Assembly: GCA_014762625.1 (NCBI GenBank)
Contig: JABURQ010000073.1
Span: 27,741-91,740, forward strand
Reading direction: 5' to 3'
Source of the DNA: Planctomycetaceae bacterium
Lineage (GTDB): Bacteria > Planctomycetota > Planctomycetia > Planctomycetales > Planctomycetaceae
DNA length: 64,000 bases
Shown here: positions 26,888 through 35,741 of the stretch, in pieces
Layout of the letters: every line of letters starts with the position of its first letter
How positions within the stretch are numbered: the first letter of the stretch is position 1
Notes under the pieces: generated by a model
Told to the model about the DNA's origin: nothing
The model's input: only the letters and a program-made list of their open reading frames with translations
Databases searched by the model: none
Made by a program: the position numbers and the translations under genes

Positions 26888-28618
26888 TTACTTGTCGATG
26901 GTTGTCCGCCCGAGCGCCGCATCAAATTCGCTCACGGTCGGAATCAACATCGCTAATGTGGTGAATCCGTACGCGGCGGTGATCGCCAGAAAGACGCTCA
27001 AACTTCCGCCGAGGATAAATTCGGTAATCGCATAGAAGGTGAGAAACGGCAGAATTCCGGCGGAAAGAGTGAGCGCACCCGAAGGATTACTGTGCGTCAG
27101 CGACGCATACAACCCGATGGAACCGACGCCGATAAACAGAATGAATGACTGGAACTGAATGAAGAACGAGGACCGCGCTTCAAGCAACAGCACCATAAAA
27201 ATGAAAATCCCGACGAACAGGAAAAACATCGTGCCGAGACTGTTCCCGATGGCGGCTCGCGAATTCTCAAAACCGAGCCCCGAATGCAACCCGAGAATCG
27301 TGGCAAAGGAAACCAGCACCAGATACCCCAGACATAGATAAAGCAGCGGCTCGAAACCGACCGAAAAGGAGAACGCGATGTATCCAATCATCACCAAAGG
27401 GAGCAGGATCAGTTCCTTGGTGTTGTAAAGAATCCCGCCAATCTTGCCGTAGATGAATTCTTTCGCGGTCAGGTCGGTCGCCAACAGCAGGACGAGCGTT
27501 TTGGCATCCTTCTCGGAAGTGATTGCGGTCACCGCCTGAGCGTTGATCAACAGCAAACTCAAAATGCAGAGCCCGACAAAACAGAAGGTCGAAGGCTGCA
27601 CAATTCCCATCAACTGCTCGCCACCCGCCGCCGCACTCATCAGGAAGTAAAACAGAAAACCCGCCAGCGCGAAATAAGCCGCTTTGATCGCCAGGACTTT
27701 CTTGCCGTACGCTCGCGTACAGATTTCCCGCCACAGAACCGGATTGGCCCAGATTTGGCGGGTTTTGACGCGAGTCTCGCCGGTTGCGGCTTCTTTTTCT
27801 TCGCGCGGTCGGGAATAGCGAAGCGTGTTCCAATGCCGCAGAGAGAAGGTCGTCGAAATGTTCAACACGCCCGAGAGCGCCAGCAACATGATCACCGACT
27901 TCAGTCCACTCACCTCAGCCACTCCAGTCCCCGTCATCCGGGAAAACGGATCGAGTAACTGATTCAAAGCCGCATAGGGATTCAACGCCGCAATCCAGTC
28001 TCCCGCAGTCCCCGGCACAAATGACGCAACGGCCTGAACCACGCCGAGAAACAGAACGGCTCCCAAAACACTGACGGCCAGGGTCTGAAAAGTTTTTTCG
28101 CGCCAGTAAGCCACCAGACTTCCCCAACTCCCCGCCGCCAGGACGGTCACTCCCGCAATCGCCAGTGACCACAGGATCTGAGCGAGGGAGACTCCCCCCA
28201 ATAGATAAATGAGTAGAAAGACGGGAATCGAAGCGGCCCAGGTCACCCCCACAATCAGCAGCGACGCAAACAGTTTTCCGAACACAAGCTCCCGTTCGCG
28301 GAGATCCGTCAGCAGCAACAACACCAGCGTGCCGCGGTCTTTCTCCTGAGCCACGCTCGACGCGGAAAACAACAATGCGAAAAACATTAGCAGCGATAAC
28401 TGAACCACCGAAAAGACCTTGAACAACAAGGCTCCGAAGCGGGCATAATCGCCGACACCAATCGCCTGTTGCCAGCCGAAAGTCGCCTGCGATGCCGTAT
28501 ACATGAGCACCATGAACGCCGCCACGTATCCGACGCGAATCAGAAAATGACGCGTCTTACGGGGCGAAGTCAGAGCTTCACGGCTGAAAATCGGTCCGGC
28601 AAACACAGGTGGTCTCAA
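26888..28618 (-). CDS. ABC-2 type transporter permease, double-length
   Basis: A 576-residue protein with about twelve membrane helices, built as two six-helix ABC-2 halves joined by a cytoplasmic linker (residues about 255-300, charged). Each half has the family signature: KDRGTLVLLLLTDLRERELVFGK in the first, KDAKTLVLLLATDLTAKEFIYGK in the second. The E-K-D-x-x-T-L-x-L-L-L-x-T-D-L repeat makes the duplication plain. Such permeases need an ATPase subunit, and none is in the window. Substrate unknown. Confidence 0.85.
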   Translation of the reverse strand: MRPPVFAGPIFSREALTSPRKTRHFLIRVGYVAAFMVLMYTASQATFGWQQAIGVGDYARFGALLFKVFSVVQLSLLMFFALLFSASSVAQEKDRGTLVLLLLTDLRERELVFGKLFASLLIVGVTWAASIPVFLLIYLLGGVSLAQILWSLAIAGVTVLAAGSWGSLVAYWREKTFQTLAVSVLGAVLFLGVVQAVASFVPGTAGDWIAALNPYAALNQLLDPFSRMTGTGVAEVSGLKSVIMLLALSGVLNISTTFSLRHWNTLRYSRPREEKEAATGETRVKTRQIWANPVLWREICTRAYGKKVLAIKAAYFALAGFLFYFLMSAAAGGEQLMGIVQPSTFCFVGLCILSLLLINAQAVTAITSEKDAKTLVLLLATDLTAKEFIYGKIGGILYNTKELILLPLVMIGYIAFSFSVGFEPLLYLCLGYLVLVSFATILGLHSGLGFENSRAAIGNSLGTMFFLFVGIFIFMVLLLEARSSFFIQFQSFILFIGVGSIGLYASLTHSNPSGALTLSAGILPFLTFYAITEFILGGSLSVFLAITAAYGFTTLAMLIPTVSEFDAALGRTTIDK

Positions 28619-28791
28619 TCGGGCGGGTGCTGATAAATTTCAGAACTTCAGATTCAAAATTGTGGGGTTTTCCCGGAAATTAGTCAACGAGGTCTCCCAC
28701 TCGTAACGGAGACTCAGCGAAACTTCCGCATCTTTTTTTCTTAACGAGACATTCGACCTCTGGTCTTCCATCACTATTTCAAGCACGTGAT

Positions 28792-31713
28792 TCACGGATG
28801 CCTCAGGAGTCTCGGCTCCCCCTCCACCACAGTGAGATGCTGATTGGCACCAACTTTCCCAAAGGTCGAGGTTTCTCCATGCGGCCATGTTATTTTGATC
28901 TCATCAACCTGTTCTGCATCAGCCAGCCCGAAGAATAAACGCTTCTCGTTGTTGCACTGATAGCCGTCTCCCGTCGTCAGTTGCTGCGTCTGTTGTCGTC
29001 CGCCCGCGTCAATGGTGACCCGCGTTCCCACGGCATCGCGCGAACCGTTCACGCCAACGAGACGTAAAGTGATCCACCGGTGTTCCGTTTCCGTTCGGTT
29101 CTCGGCGAGTTGTGTGGGGGAATCGAGGGCCGAGGCGACAAAGTCCGGTTTTCCGTCCCGATTCCAGTCGAGCCGAGCCAGAGAACGACCAATGAATTTT
29201 TGTTCGAAGAACGCTCCGGATTCCGATCCGGGCTGTTCGACAAACGCCTCTCCCTGCTGATTCCTCAATAACAGCGGCGGCATACGCTCATCGCGTCCTT
29301 CCATAAACGAAAAATCGTCGATATCCCCATTCAACACCACCAGATCGGGCCAGCCATCCAGATCAGCATCCAGGAATTGAGTGCCGAATCCCAACAGCTC
29401 ATAACCCGGATCGCGAAGTGAATACTCGTCGGTTTGATCGAGAAACAGATGCGGCTGTTGTTGTCGGTAGAGAGTGTTTGATTCCTGATAGAAATTCGTG
29501 ACGAACAAATCGAGGATGCCGTTACCGTCCACATCCCCCGCCGCAATCCCCATGCAGGCTTCCGCCCGACCGTTCGAATTCATCGCGGCTCCGGAAAGCA
29601 AAGCGGTCTCTTCCAGCTTGAGAGTCTCATCTGACTGATTGACCCAGTAGTGATTCGCGACGGCGTCATTTGCGACAAAAATATCGGGCCGCGAGTCACC
29701 ATCGAAATCTGCAACCAGCACCCCCAAACCGTTTCCTTGCGCCTGATTCAATCCGCTGGAGTTGGTTTCGTCCGAAAACCGACCCGCTCCCCGGTTCTTC
29801 CAGACCCGATCTTGTGCTGGAGAGAACACGACCGGCGTGCAGACGCGGGCAATCCCCTGCACGTAGCAGGTCTGCGTCAGAAGATTCTCACCCGTCAGAT
29901 AATCGACGTCATACAGTTCCGGTAAACCGTCTCCATTGAGATCAGCGATGGCGCAGCTGGTGGTCCAGGATTCTCCCTCGATTCCCGCGGACTCAGTGAT
30001 GTCTGTGAAAGTACCATCGCCGTTATTCCGCCACAGTTGATTCCGCCCAAAATTCCCCACGTAGATATCGGGGAAACCGTCATTGTCGATGTCTCCGATG
30101 GCCACTCCCTGTCCGAACCCGAATCCGGCAATACCCGCCGGCTCTGTGATGTTCTGGTAACGGGTCCCGCCCGAGTTTCGATAGAGTTGATCGCTACGAT
30201 TCGGTTGGGGATCGTGAGGGCCCTTCTCGAGTCCCTGCGCCAGATAAAGATCGGGCCAACCGTCCAGGTCATAATCGAGAATGCCGACTCCTCCTCCCGT
30301 ATATTCGTAGATCGCGCGTCCTTCCGTCGCAGGATCGCCCCCATTCACATATTCGAATTGCAATCCCCTCTCCGCGGCGACATCTTCGAACCGGATCGCG
30401 ACCGCCTCGTTCTGTGATGGTCGCTCGTCTCGCAAAGTCTTGGGCATCACGTCCAGTTCGTCCCACTCTGGATCGCGTAGTGTGGAAAGATCGATGTTGG
30501 CTGCCGGTCCCGCAGGAAACTCAATCGAGGGAGAGGATGGCAACTGCTCCAATTTGGCCATCAGACTGGTGAGTGAATTCGGTTCAATCTGACGCCCCAT
30601 ATACACCCACGCACGAGCCTCATTCACGCGTCTGAGTTTCAACAATTGCTCGGCAATTTTCGTGATGCCTGGAATATCGGGCGTCTCTTTGTTAATTCCC
30701 TTCGACAAGGCTTCCAAATGAGAAAGATCGCTTGCCCACTGCGAGCAGACTTGAGACTCAGAGTCTCTACCGAGTTCTCGTAACATTTGTCCCAGTTGAA
30801 AATGAGAGGCAATATGGTCGGGGGCAATTTTAGCCGCCTCCCAGTAACATCGCGCAGCCTCCGCAGTCATTCCCGAACGACGACAAAGGTCGCCTTTTAA
30901 CTGCCAGTAGCCGGGCAATCGATCCGCCCCGGCGGTTTCAGCCGCGAGCAACTTCCTGACTGTTTGCCCTTCACGAAGTTCGACCGCCATCTCCAAGGAC
31001 TTCACCCAGGCGACGGCTAAGTCGCCCTGAGATTGAAGTGCCGACTGGAAATGTTTCAGAGCGGCATCGGGGCGACTCGCATCCTGATCGATCAAGCCGG
31101 CGGCCATTTGAACTAACGGGTCTTCCGGAGCGTTTGCCAAACCTGTTTCGACCAAGGCGTCATTGCGGCGGTGTGTCGACGTGTCGCACAACAACAATAA
31201 CAATTCAGGATCCACTCGCCCTTCCTTGACCAGGGCCAGGATGTGAGGCAGCGATTCACGAATTAAACCGGTGACATTCAGAAGAAAGACCAACTGTCGA
31301 CGAGCACCTGAACGGGAAGCATCATCGGTGAGAATCGTCTCATACAGTTTTTTTGCAGTCTTCAACTGCCCCAGTTGCAATAACGCCTCTGCCCGAAAAA
31401 TGCGAGCCAGCCGAGCGGTGTCCGAAGTCGCGTCTTCAATTTCGTTAAGATACGACAATGCAGCCGCGAAATCCCCTTTTGCCCGATTGATATTAGCGAC
31501 GAACAGCCACAGTTCGTTCGGCACATCCCACAGCTTCAGCAAAGGTTGGATTGTTTGTTCGGCTCCATCCAGATCGCCTGTCTCCACCATACTCGCCGCC
31601 TCGGCGAGCAAAGCCTCCTGATCGAGAAACATTCCCGATTTAGATGCGTAATACCAGAGACCGAGGAACACCAACAGGACCGGAACGCCGAATTTCAGAA
31701 GTATCGTCTTCAC
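28792..31713 (-). CDS. TPR and FG-GAP/ASPIC-UnbV membrane-anchored protein
   Basis: A 973-residue protein starting at GTG 31713, with AGGAA just upstream; the GTG overlaps the stop of the preceding gene (GTGA). Residues 4-23 form a membrane anchor. Residues about 25-430 are TPR-like helical repeats (for example DLDGAEQTIQPLL and PDAALKHFQSAL). From about 470 there are FG-GAP/VCBS calcium-binding repeats of the type D-x-D-x-D-G-x-x-D-L/I (DYDLDGWPDLYLAQG, DIDNDGFPDIYVGNFG). The last 65 residues form an ASPIC/UnbV domain with TGDGYQCNNEKRLFFGL and WPHG. Extracytoplasmic, function unknown. Confidence 0.87.
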   Translation of the reverse strand: MKTILLKFGVPVLLVFLGLWYYASKSGMFLDQEALLAEAASMVETGDLDGAEQTIQPLLKLWDVPNELWLFVANINRAKGDFAAALSYLNEIEDATSDTARLARIFRAEALLQLGQLKTAKKLYETILTDDASRSGARRQLVFLLNVTGLIRESLPHILALVKEGRVDPELLLLLCDTSTHRRNDALVETGLANAPEDPLVQMAAGLIDQDASRPDAALKHFQSALQSQGDLAVAWVKSLEMAVELREGQTVRKLLAAETAGADRLPGYWQLKGDLCRRSGMTAEAARCYWEAAKIAPDHIASHFQLGQMLRELGRDSESQVCSQWASDLSHLEALSKGINKETPDIPGITKIAEQLLKLRRVNEARAWVYMGRQIEPNSLTSLMAKLEQLPSSPSIEFPAGPAANIDLSTLRDPEWDELDVMPKTLRDERPSQNEAVAIRFEDVAAERGLQFEYVNGGDPATEGRAIYEYTGGGVGILDYDLDGWPDLYLAQGLEKGPHDPQPNRSDQLYRNSGGTRYQNITEPAGIAGFGFGQGVAIGDIDNDGFPDIYVGNFGRNQLWRNNGDGTFTDITESAGIEGESWTTSCAIADLNGDGLPELYDVDYLTGENLLTQTCYVQGIARVCTPVVFSPAQDRVWKNRGAGRFSDETNSSGLNQAQGNGLGVLVADFDGDSRPDIFVANDAVANHYWVNQSDETLKLEETALLSGAAMNSNGRAEACMGIAAGDVDGNGILDLFVTNFYQESNTLYRQQQPHLFLDQTDEYSLRDPGYELLGFGTQFLDADLDGWPDLVVLNGDIDDFSFMEGRDERMPPLLLRNQQGEAFVEQPGSESGAFFEQKFIGRSLARLDWNRDGKPDFVASALDSPTQLAENRTETEHRWITLRLVGVNGSRDAVGTRVTIDAGGRQQTQQLTTGDGYQCNNEKRLFFGLADAEQVDEIKITWPHGETSTFGKVGANQHLTVVEGEPRLLRHP

Positions 31714-32648
31714 GGTTCCTGCCCTCGGCCTGGTTTTTCCATTTGTCTCCGACCGGTCCGTTTCCCGATATCTTTCAAACGGCTCATCTGCTCCACCAGT
31801 CGCGGTACGGTATCCATTCCCATCATAAACATCAGCACGTAGCGAAACACAGCGAAGATGTCTCCCGCCTCGGGAGTCCCCGACGAACAGAATCGAACCA
31901 AGCAGGCAATCATCACCCCCAGAATGAATAACTCCATCAGGCTGAAATTGATCGCTTCCGCGTCCGAGAGACGAATTCGCCAACCGGCGGCTTTGTCGAA
32001 ATGGTCTCGAACATCGGCATCGCCCCCCTCTCGAATGATGTCAACCTCATGCTCCAGTTGATCGTGTAACCCGGTACTGAGCTGCAGGGTCCTGAGGGAG
32101 TAAAATCGGTTGAGGATCAGCGCCGGAACGATCAGTCCTCCGCAATACGCAATCAGCCACGGATCGTAGAGCCCCAGCATCAATAATGCCCCCACAATCG
32201 AGTAACCGCTACGAATGATCATGGGGACGTAACGTTCGAAGAACTCGACATATTCCCGTGACATCGCCGATCGGGCCGCGATTCGAGAGACGGCTTCCTG
32301 CTGTGCTTTCTGGTCGGTAATGACATTTGTCGCCAGTTCGGAATAGATCGACGTAAAAGCCCGCGTGTCGTACATTTTTCGCAAGGTACCGATCAGCATA
32401 TGAGAAAGATGCTGAGCCACCAGAATCCAGACTCCCGTCCAGCGATCGTGCAGGAGATCGTTGATCGCCCAACCCAACGCCGCAGGCTGAGCCAATCGCA
32501 GCAGGTTTTCGATATTAAACAGCGTGTAAGTGAGCAGCATCTTGCCGCGATGTCGGCGAAAGAGCCCTTTAAGCGTGATCGAAGCAGTCGCCGTCCCGGT
32601 CATCGGTGGAAACGAGGACTCCGGTTGCTGTTCGGACGGCTGGGACAT
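31710..32648 (-). CDS. ABC exporter-type transmembrane protein without ATPase domain
   Basis: A 312-residue protein with about five to six membrane helices arranged as in a type I ABC exporter transmembrane domain: FNIENLLRLAQPAALGWAINDLL near the N-terminus, coupling-helix-like charged stretches (RTLQLSTGLHDQLEHEVDI), and a final amphipathic stretch. The nucleotide-binding domain that normally follows is missing; the protein ends with a short charged tail, and the next gene in line is the TPR/ASPIC protein, whose GTG start overlaps this stop codon. So it may have become a non-ATP-driven membrane scaffold. The fold assignment is by pattern only. Confidence 0.6.
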   Translation of the reverse strand: MSQPSEQQPESSFPPMTGTATASITLKGLFRRHRGKMLLTYTLFNIENLLRLAQPAALGWAINDLLHDRWTGVWILVAQHLSHMLIGTLRKMYDTRAFTSIYSELATNVITDQKAQQEAVSRIAARSAMSREYVEFFERYVPMIIRSGYSIVGALLMLGLYDPWLIAYCGGLIVPALILNRFYSLRTLQLSTGLHDQLEHEVDIIREGGDADVRDHFDKAAGWRIRLSDAEAINFSLMELFILGVMIACLVRFCSSGTPEAGDIFAVFRYVLMFMMGMDTVPRLVEQMSRLKDIGKRTGRRQMEKPGRGQEP

Positions 32649-32710
32649 GCTGTTTTCTATCGTTCGACGTTAACAATCGCCCCCTGAGGGACTTACGAAT
32701 GACCGTTTCC

Positions 32711-32749
32711 GCGGATTTGGCTATGATTCCAGCGGAGTTTGACTATGAT
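32711..32749. promoter_or_regulatory. Direct repeat in the fwdD upstream region
   Basis: GCGGATTTGGCTATGAT (32711-32727) and GCGGAGTTTGACTATGAT (32732-32749) are imperfect direct repeats with starts 21 bases apart, two turns of the helix. They lie in the 168-base gap between the divergent exporter-like gene and fwdD. Tandem operators of this spacing bind regulators on one face of DNA. No regulator is known here. Confidence 0.4.
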
Positions 32750-32816
32750 GGACAGAGTTAACAACTCCTGCCGCAGGCAGAACCTCCCAGAGTAAGCCAC
32801 CCGAGACCCGACCTCA

Positions 32817-33164
32817 ATGACCGAGACGTTTATCCTGATTCCCGGACGGACCAGCAAACAGGGCACCACCCTGAACGAAGGCAAATACACCGAGGGCTAT
32901 CAAACTGAAATCAATACCCTCAAAATGAATCCCGACGACATGGAGCGTCTCGGGATTGCTGAGGGGGAAGATGTCCGGATGTGGAACGAGTATGGCTCGG
33001 TCGTCGTCCCCTGTTCCACCGGCAAGGACGAACTGCCACCCGGTCTCCTTTTCATCAGCTACGGCGACAAGTCATCGCAGCTGATGCCGGGGGAGACTCA
33101 CGGTAGCGGCATGCCGGACAGCAAAGGCCTCGACGTCCAAATCCAAAAAATCAGTAACAACTAA
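32817..33164 (+). CDS. fwdD: Formylmethanofuran dehydrogenase subunit D-like molybdopterin-binding protein
   Basis: A 115-residue protein of the molybdopterin dinucleotide-binding beta-barrel family. LNEGKYTEGY, NPDDMERLGIAEGEDVRMWNEYGSV and the C-terminal PPGLLFISYGDKSSQLMP, then ETHGSGMPDSKG, match FwdD, which in methanogens forms the C-terminal cofactor-binding domain of the catalytic subunit. It lies 30 bases before fwdB, so the two encode the split catalytic unit. In bacteria the pathway carries C1 units on methanofuran and tetrahydromethanopterin analogues. The remaining subunits are not in the window. Confidence 0.86.
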   Translation: MTETFILIPGRTSKQGTTLNEGKYTEGYQTEINTLKMNPDDMERLGIAEGEDVRMWNEYGSVVVPCSTGKDELPPGLLFISYGDKSSQLMPGETHGSGMPDSKGLDVQIQKISNN

Positions 33165-33194
33165 GTTCTAGTTTCCTACTGCTAGTCACGACCT

Positions 33195-34541
33195 ATGAGT
33201 ATCGCCGAACAACCAACCAACGAAACCGAGAATCCTCTCAAAATCGTCGAAGACGCGACCTGCACTTTTTGCGGCTGTGTCTGTGACGATATCAACCTGA
33301 CGGTCGAAGGGGATCAAATCACCAAGGCACAAAACGCCTGCGTCCTCGGAAAGGCGTGGTTCTTCAATCACCACATTGAAGAACGTCCCGAGGCCCTCAT
33401 CGACGGTCAACCCGCCACCTACGAACAGGCGATCGACCGAGCTGCCGAGATCCTGCTGGAGTCCCAATACCCGATCACCTACGGACTCTCGGACACCACC
33501 TGCGAAGCACAGCGCGTCGCGGTTGCCATCACCGACTGGATCGGCGGCTGCCTCGACACCACAACTTCTGTCTGCCACGGACCGTCCGGCATGGCGTTTC
33601 AGGGGGTCGGCGAAGTGACCTGTTCCTTGGGGGAACTCAAAAACCGAGCTGACTATCTCATCTATTGGGGCGGCAACCCCGCGGAGTCGCACCCGCGACA
33701 CTTCACCAAATACAGCCTGATGCCCAAAGGGGAATTCGTCCCCAAAGGTCGTAAGGACCGGACTGCCGTTCTCGTCGATGTCCGTAAAACGAAAACCGCC
33801 AAAGCGGTCGATATCCATCTGCAACTCAAACCCCGTTCCGATTTTGAACTCGCGTGGGCACTCCGTGCACTCGCCAAAGGAATCGAACTCGACGACTCCG
33901 TCGAAGAGAAAACCGGCATCCCGCTGGAACAACTTAAAGAAGTCATGGACGGCATGAAAAAGGCCAAGTTCGGCGCCATCCTGTTCGGGATGGGGGTCAC
34001 GATGACCCGCGGCAAACACATCAACAGCGAAGCCGTCCTTGCCCTGGCTCGGGATATGAACGAGCACACCCGCTGGGTCGCCAAGCCGATGCGCGGACAC
34101 GGCAACGTCACCGGAGCCGATAATGTCGTCTCCTGGTCGACCGGCTATCCTTTCGGGATTCATCTGGGGCGCGGCTATCCACGATTCAATCCGGGCGAGT
34201 TCACCAGTTCCGACGTCCTCGGACGCGGCGAAGCGGATGCGGCCCTCATCATTGCTTCGGATCCGTATTCGAACTTCAGCCAACCGGCCCGCGATCATCT
34301 GAAAGCGATCAACACCATCGTCCTCGATCCAAAGCTCTCGGAGACTGCCAAAATCGCCAAGGTCGCCTTTACCACCGCGACCTACGGCATCAACGTGCCG
34401 GGCACAGTCTACCGGATGGACGATATTCCGATCCCACTCCGACCAGCGTTCGACTCCCCCTACCGCAGCGATTACGAAATCCTGAAGGCGATTGAAGGCA
34501 AAATCCGCGAACGCCAGCTCGCCGCCGTTAACGCAGGATGA
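33195..34541 (+). CDS. fwdB: Formylmethanofuran dehydrogenase subunit B (catalytic, Mo/W type)
   Basis: A 448-residue protein of the FwdB/FhcB family. The N-terminal cluster motif CTFCGCVCDD supplies C23, C26 and C30 and is completed by C49 (AQNACVLGK), a full set for [4Fe-4S]. C127 in SVCHGPSG is at the place of the cysteine that ligates tungsten or molybdenum in methanogen FwdB. YWGGNPAESHPRH, VAKPMRGHGNVTGADNV and DPYSNFSQPARDHL are further family motifs. Typical methylotroph FhcB proteins are described as having lost metal cofactors, so these cysteines are notable. It probably forms the formate-handling unit with FwdD; direction of reaction is not decided by sequence. Confidence 0.9.
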   Translation: MSIAEQPTNETENPLKIVEDATCTFCGCVCDDINLTVEGDQITKAQNACVLGKAWFFNHHIEERPEALIDGQPATYEQAIDRAAEILLESQYPITYGLSDTTCEAQRVAVAITDWIGGCLDTTTSVCHGPSGMAFQGVGEVTCSLGELKNRADYLIYWGGNPAESHPRHFTKYSLMPKGEFVPKGRKDRTAVLVDVRKTKTAKAVDIHLQLKPRSDFELAWALRALAKGIELDDSVEEKTGIPLEQLKEVMDGMKKAKFGAILFGMGVTMTRGKHINSEAVLALARDMNEHTRWVAKPMRGHGNVTGADNVVSWSTGYPFGIHLGRGYPRFNPGEFTSSDVLGRGEADAALIIASDPYSNFSQPARDHLKAINTIVLDPKLSETAKIAKVAFTTATYGINVPGTVYRMDDIPIPLRPAFDSPYRSDYEILKAIEGKIRERQLAAVNAG

Positions 34542-34629
34542 TTCCCGAACCTCCCATTTGAGATCCTTGTCTGTTAGTGTGTTGACCACGAGAAGTCGCT
34601 CATCTAGAATACGCGACGTAAGAATTTTA

Positions 34630-34703
34630 CGGGATGTAGCTCAGCCTGGTAGAGTGCCTGCTTCGGGAGTAGGAGGTCGCAGGTTCAAATCCTGTCATCC
34701 CGA
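34630..34703 (+). tRNA. tRNA-Pro(CGG)
   Basis: The 74-base cloverleaf has acceptor arms CGGGATG / CATCCCG with discriminator A, D arm from GCTC, anticodon stem CCTGC / GTAGG with loop TTCGGGA (anticodon CGG, G37 as usual for proline), and T arm GCAGG-TTCAAAT-CCTGT. CCA is not encoded. It follows fwdB by 88 bases and has its own terminator. Confidence 0.95.
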
Positions 34704-34716
34704 CTATCTTTCAGAC

Positions 34717-34750
34717 AAAGCCCAGCGTCGATTTTGGCGATGGGCTTTTT
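34717..34750 (+). terminator. Rho-independent terminator after tRNA-Pro
   Basis: AAAGCCCA (34717-34724) pairs with TGGGCTTT (34741-34748) and is followed by T residues. The right half, TTTGGCGATGGGCTTTTT, recurs exactly in the terminator after the SulP gene. Confidence 0.78.
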
Positions 34751-35027
34751 GCTTGGAATCGCAGCGTTTTTCACTCATAACATCCAGTTCCAACGGCTTC
34801 CCGTTCTCCAATGGTTGAGCGAAATACTTTATTGCAACTTGTTAATTACTTGCCCTCAGTTTGACATGGGTTTATCGTCCTGTCGCTCCTGAAGGTGCTG
34901 TGCTACAGTCGATCGCATCCAAGTGAAAAAAACTCCACCGGATTTATCGGAGATTACGACCGCCTGAGTAAACGATTCCGACTCAATAATCTCGACAATT
35001 CAGCCTTAAATCCCAATGGGGAAACAA

Positions 35028-35513
35028 ATGAACGCAAGCTATCTCTTGCCAATGGGAGTAATCCTGCTGTTCCCCTTGGGCGCCGCCGCACAAGACAATG
35101 ATACGGATGATCTGCTGGCACGCTGTCAAGGCCGTTGGGTGAGACTCGTTAATGGTGAGAAATCAAAGAACACAAAGTACACAATGGAGTTCGACGACCA
35201 TACCAGAACGACGACATTGCAAATCAATAATGCGATCGTCAGTTATGTAGATAATGTTAGTATTACATCTGCCGAAAATCTCACCTTTTTGACTGCAAAA
35301 AACCGTCGAGCGGTTGAAGGCAAGATTGCCGGTAAAGCTCGAGAACCTAGCGTTTCCATTCTGAGAATTCGGGTTGAAAAGACGAAAGACGGAACAACCT
35401 TTGAAAAGCTTGTGCTGGCTAATGGTCTGTTCAATGACTCAACGTCTGCACCTCGCTTGGCGACTTTTGTTCGTCTCGAAGAAAACAAATCCGACAATTC
35501 GAGCGATAACTAG
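35028..35513 (+). CDS. Small secreted protein, function unknown
   Basis: A 161-residue protein starting at ATG 35028 with GGGGA upstream. Residues 1-22 are a signal peptide ending AAAQ. The mature part begins DNDTDDLLARCQGRWVRLVNGE, recalling the L-x-G-x-W start of planctomycete TIGR03067-type beta-barrel domains, then continues as alternating strands (YTMEFDDHTRTTTLQINN). One cysteine only. An ATG at 35016 is possible but adds four residues. It stands alone, and I cannot give a function. Confidence 0.65.
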   Translation: MNASYLLPMGVILLFPLGAAAQDNDTDDLLARCQGRWVRLVNGEKSKNTKYTMEFDDHTRTTTLQINNAIVSYVDNVSITSAENLTFLTAKNRRAVEGKIAGKAREPSVSILRIRVEKTKDGTTFEKLVLANGLFNDSTSAPRLATFVRLEENKSDNSSDN

Positions 35514-35641
35514 CCGGATCGGAAATTCGCACTGCGATAACCAGTTAAGTCGCCATTACCAACCGCACGACACCGCCATCCCACTCGGCGAAGGAGGATA
35601 GAAATAATTACGACTGATTTCTGAAACCTCGACTCGAAATC

Positions 35642-35686
35642 AAAACAGCTCGTCACGTTAATTTCGTGACGAGCTGTTTTTTCTTG
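35642..35686. terminator. Bidirectional rho-independent terminator
   Basis: AAAACAGCTCGTCACG (35642-35657) and CGTGACGAGCTGTTTT (35665-35680) are perfectly complementary with a seven-base loop and T/A runs outside. It separates the convergent secreted-protein gene and the Gfo/Idh/MocA gene. Confidence 0.92.
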
Positions 35687-35741
35687 AATAGGTATTTGCA
35701 GCTAACGAAGTCTTATTTCGTCAGCTCGATCAGGCGGGGCC

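Noticed and set aside
33186..34589. Open frame of 467 codons on the minus strand opposite fwdB
   Set aside because: It mirrors fwdB nearly end to end. The plus-strand protein has clear family motifs, while the minus frame is Phe/Asp/Arg-rich without any motif. It is a shadow caused by codon bias.
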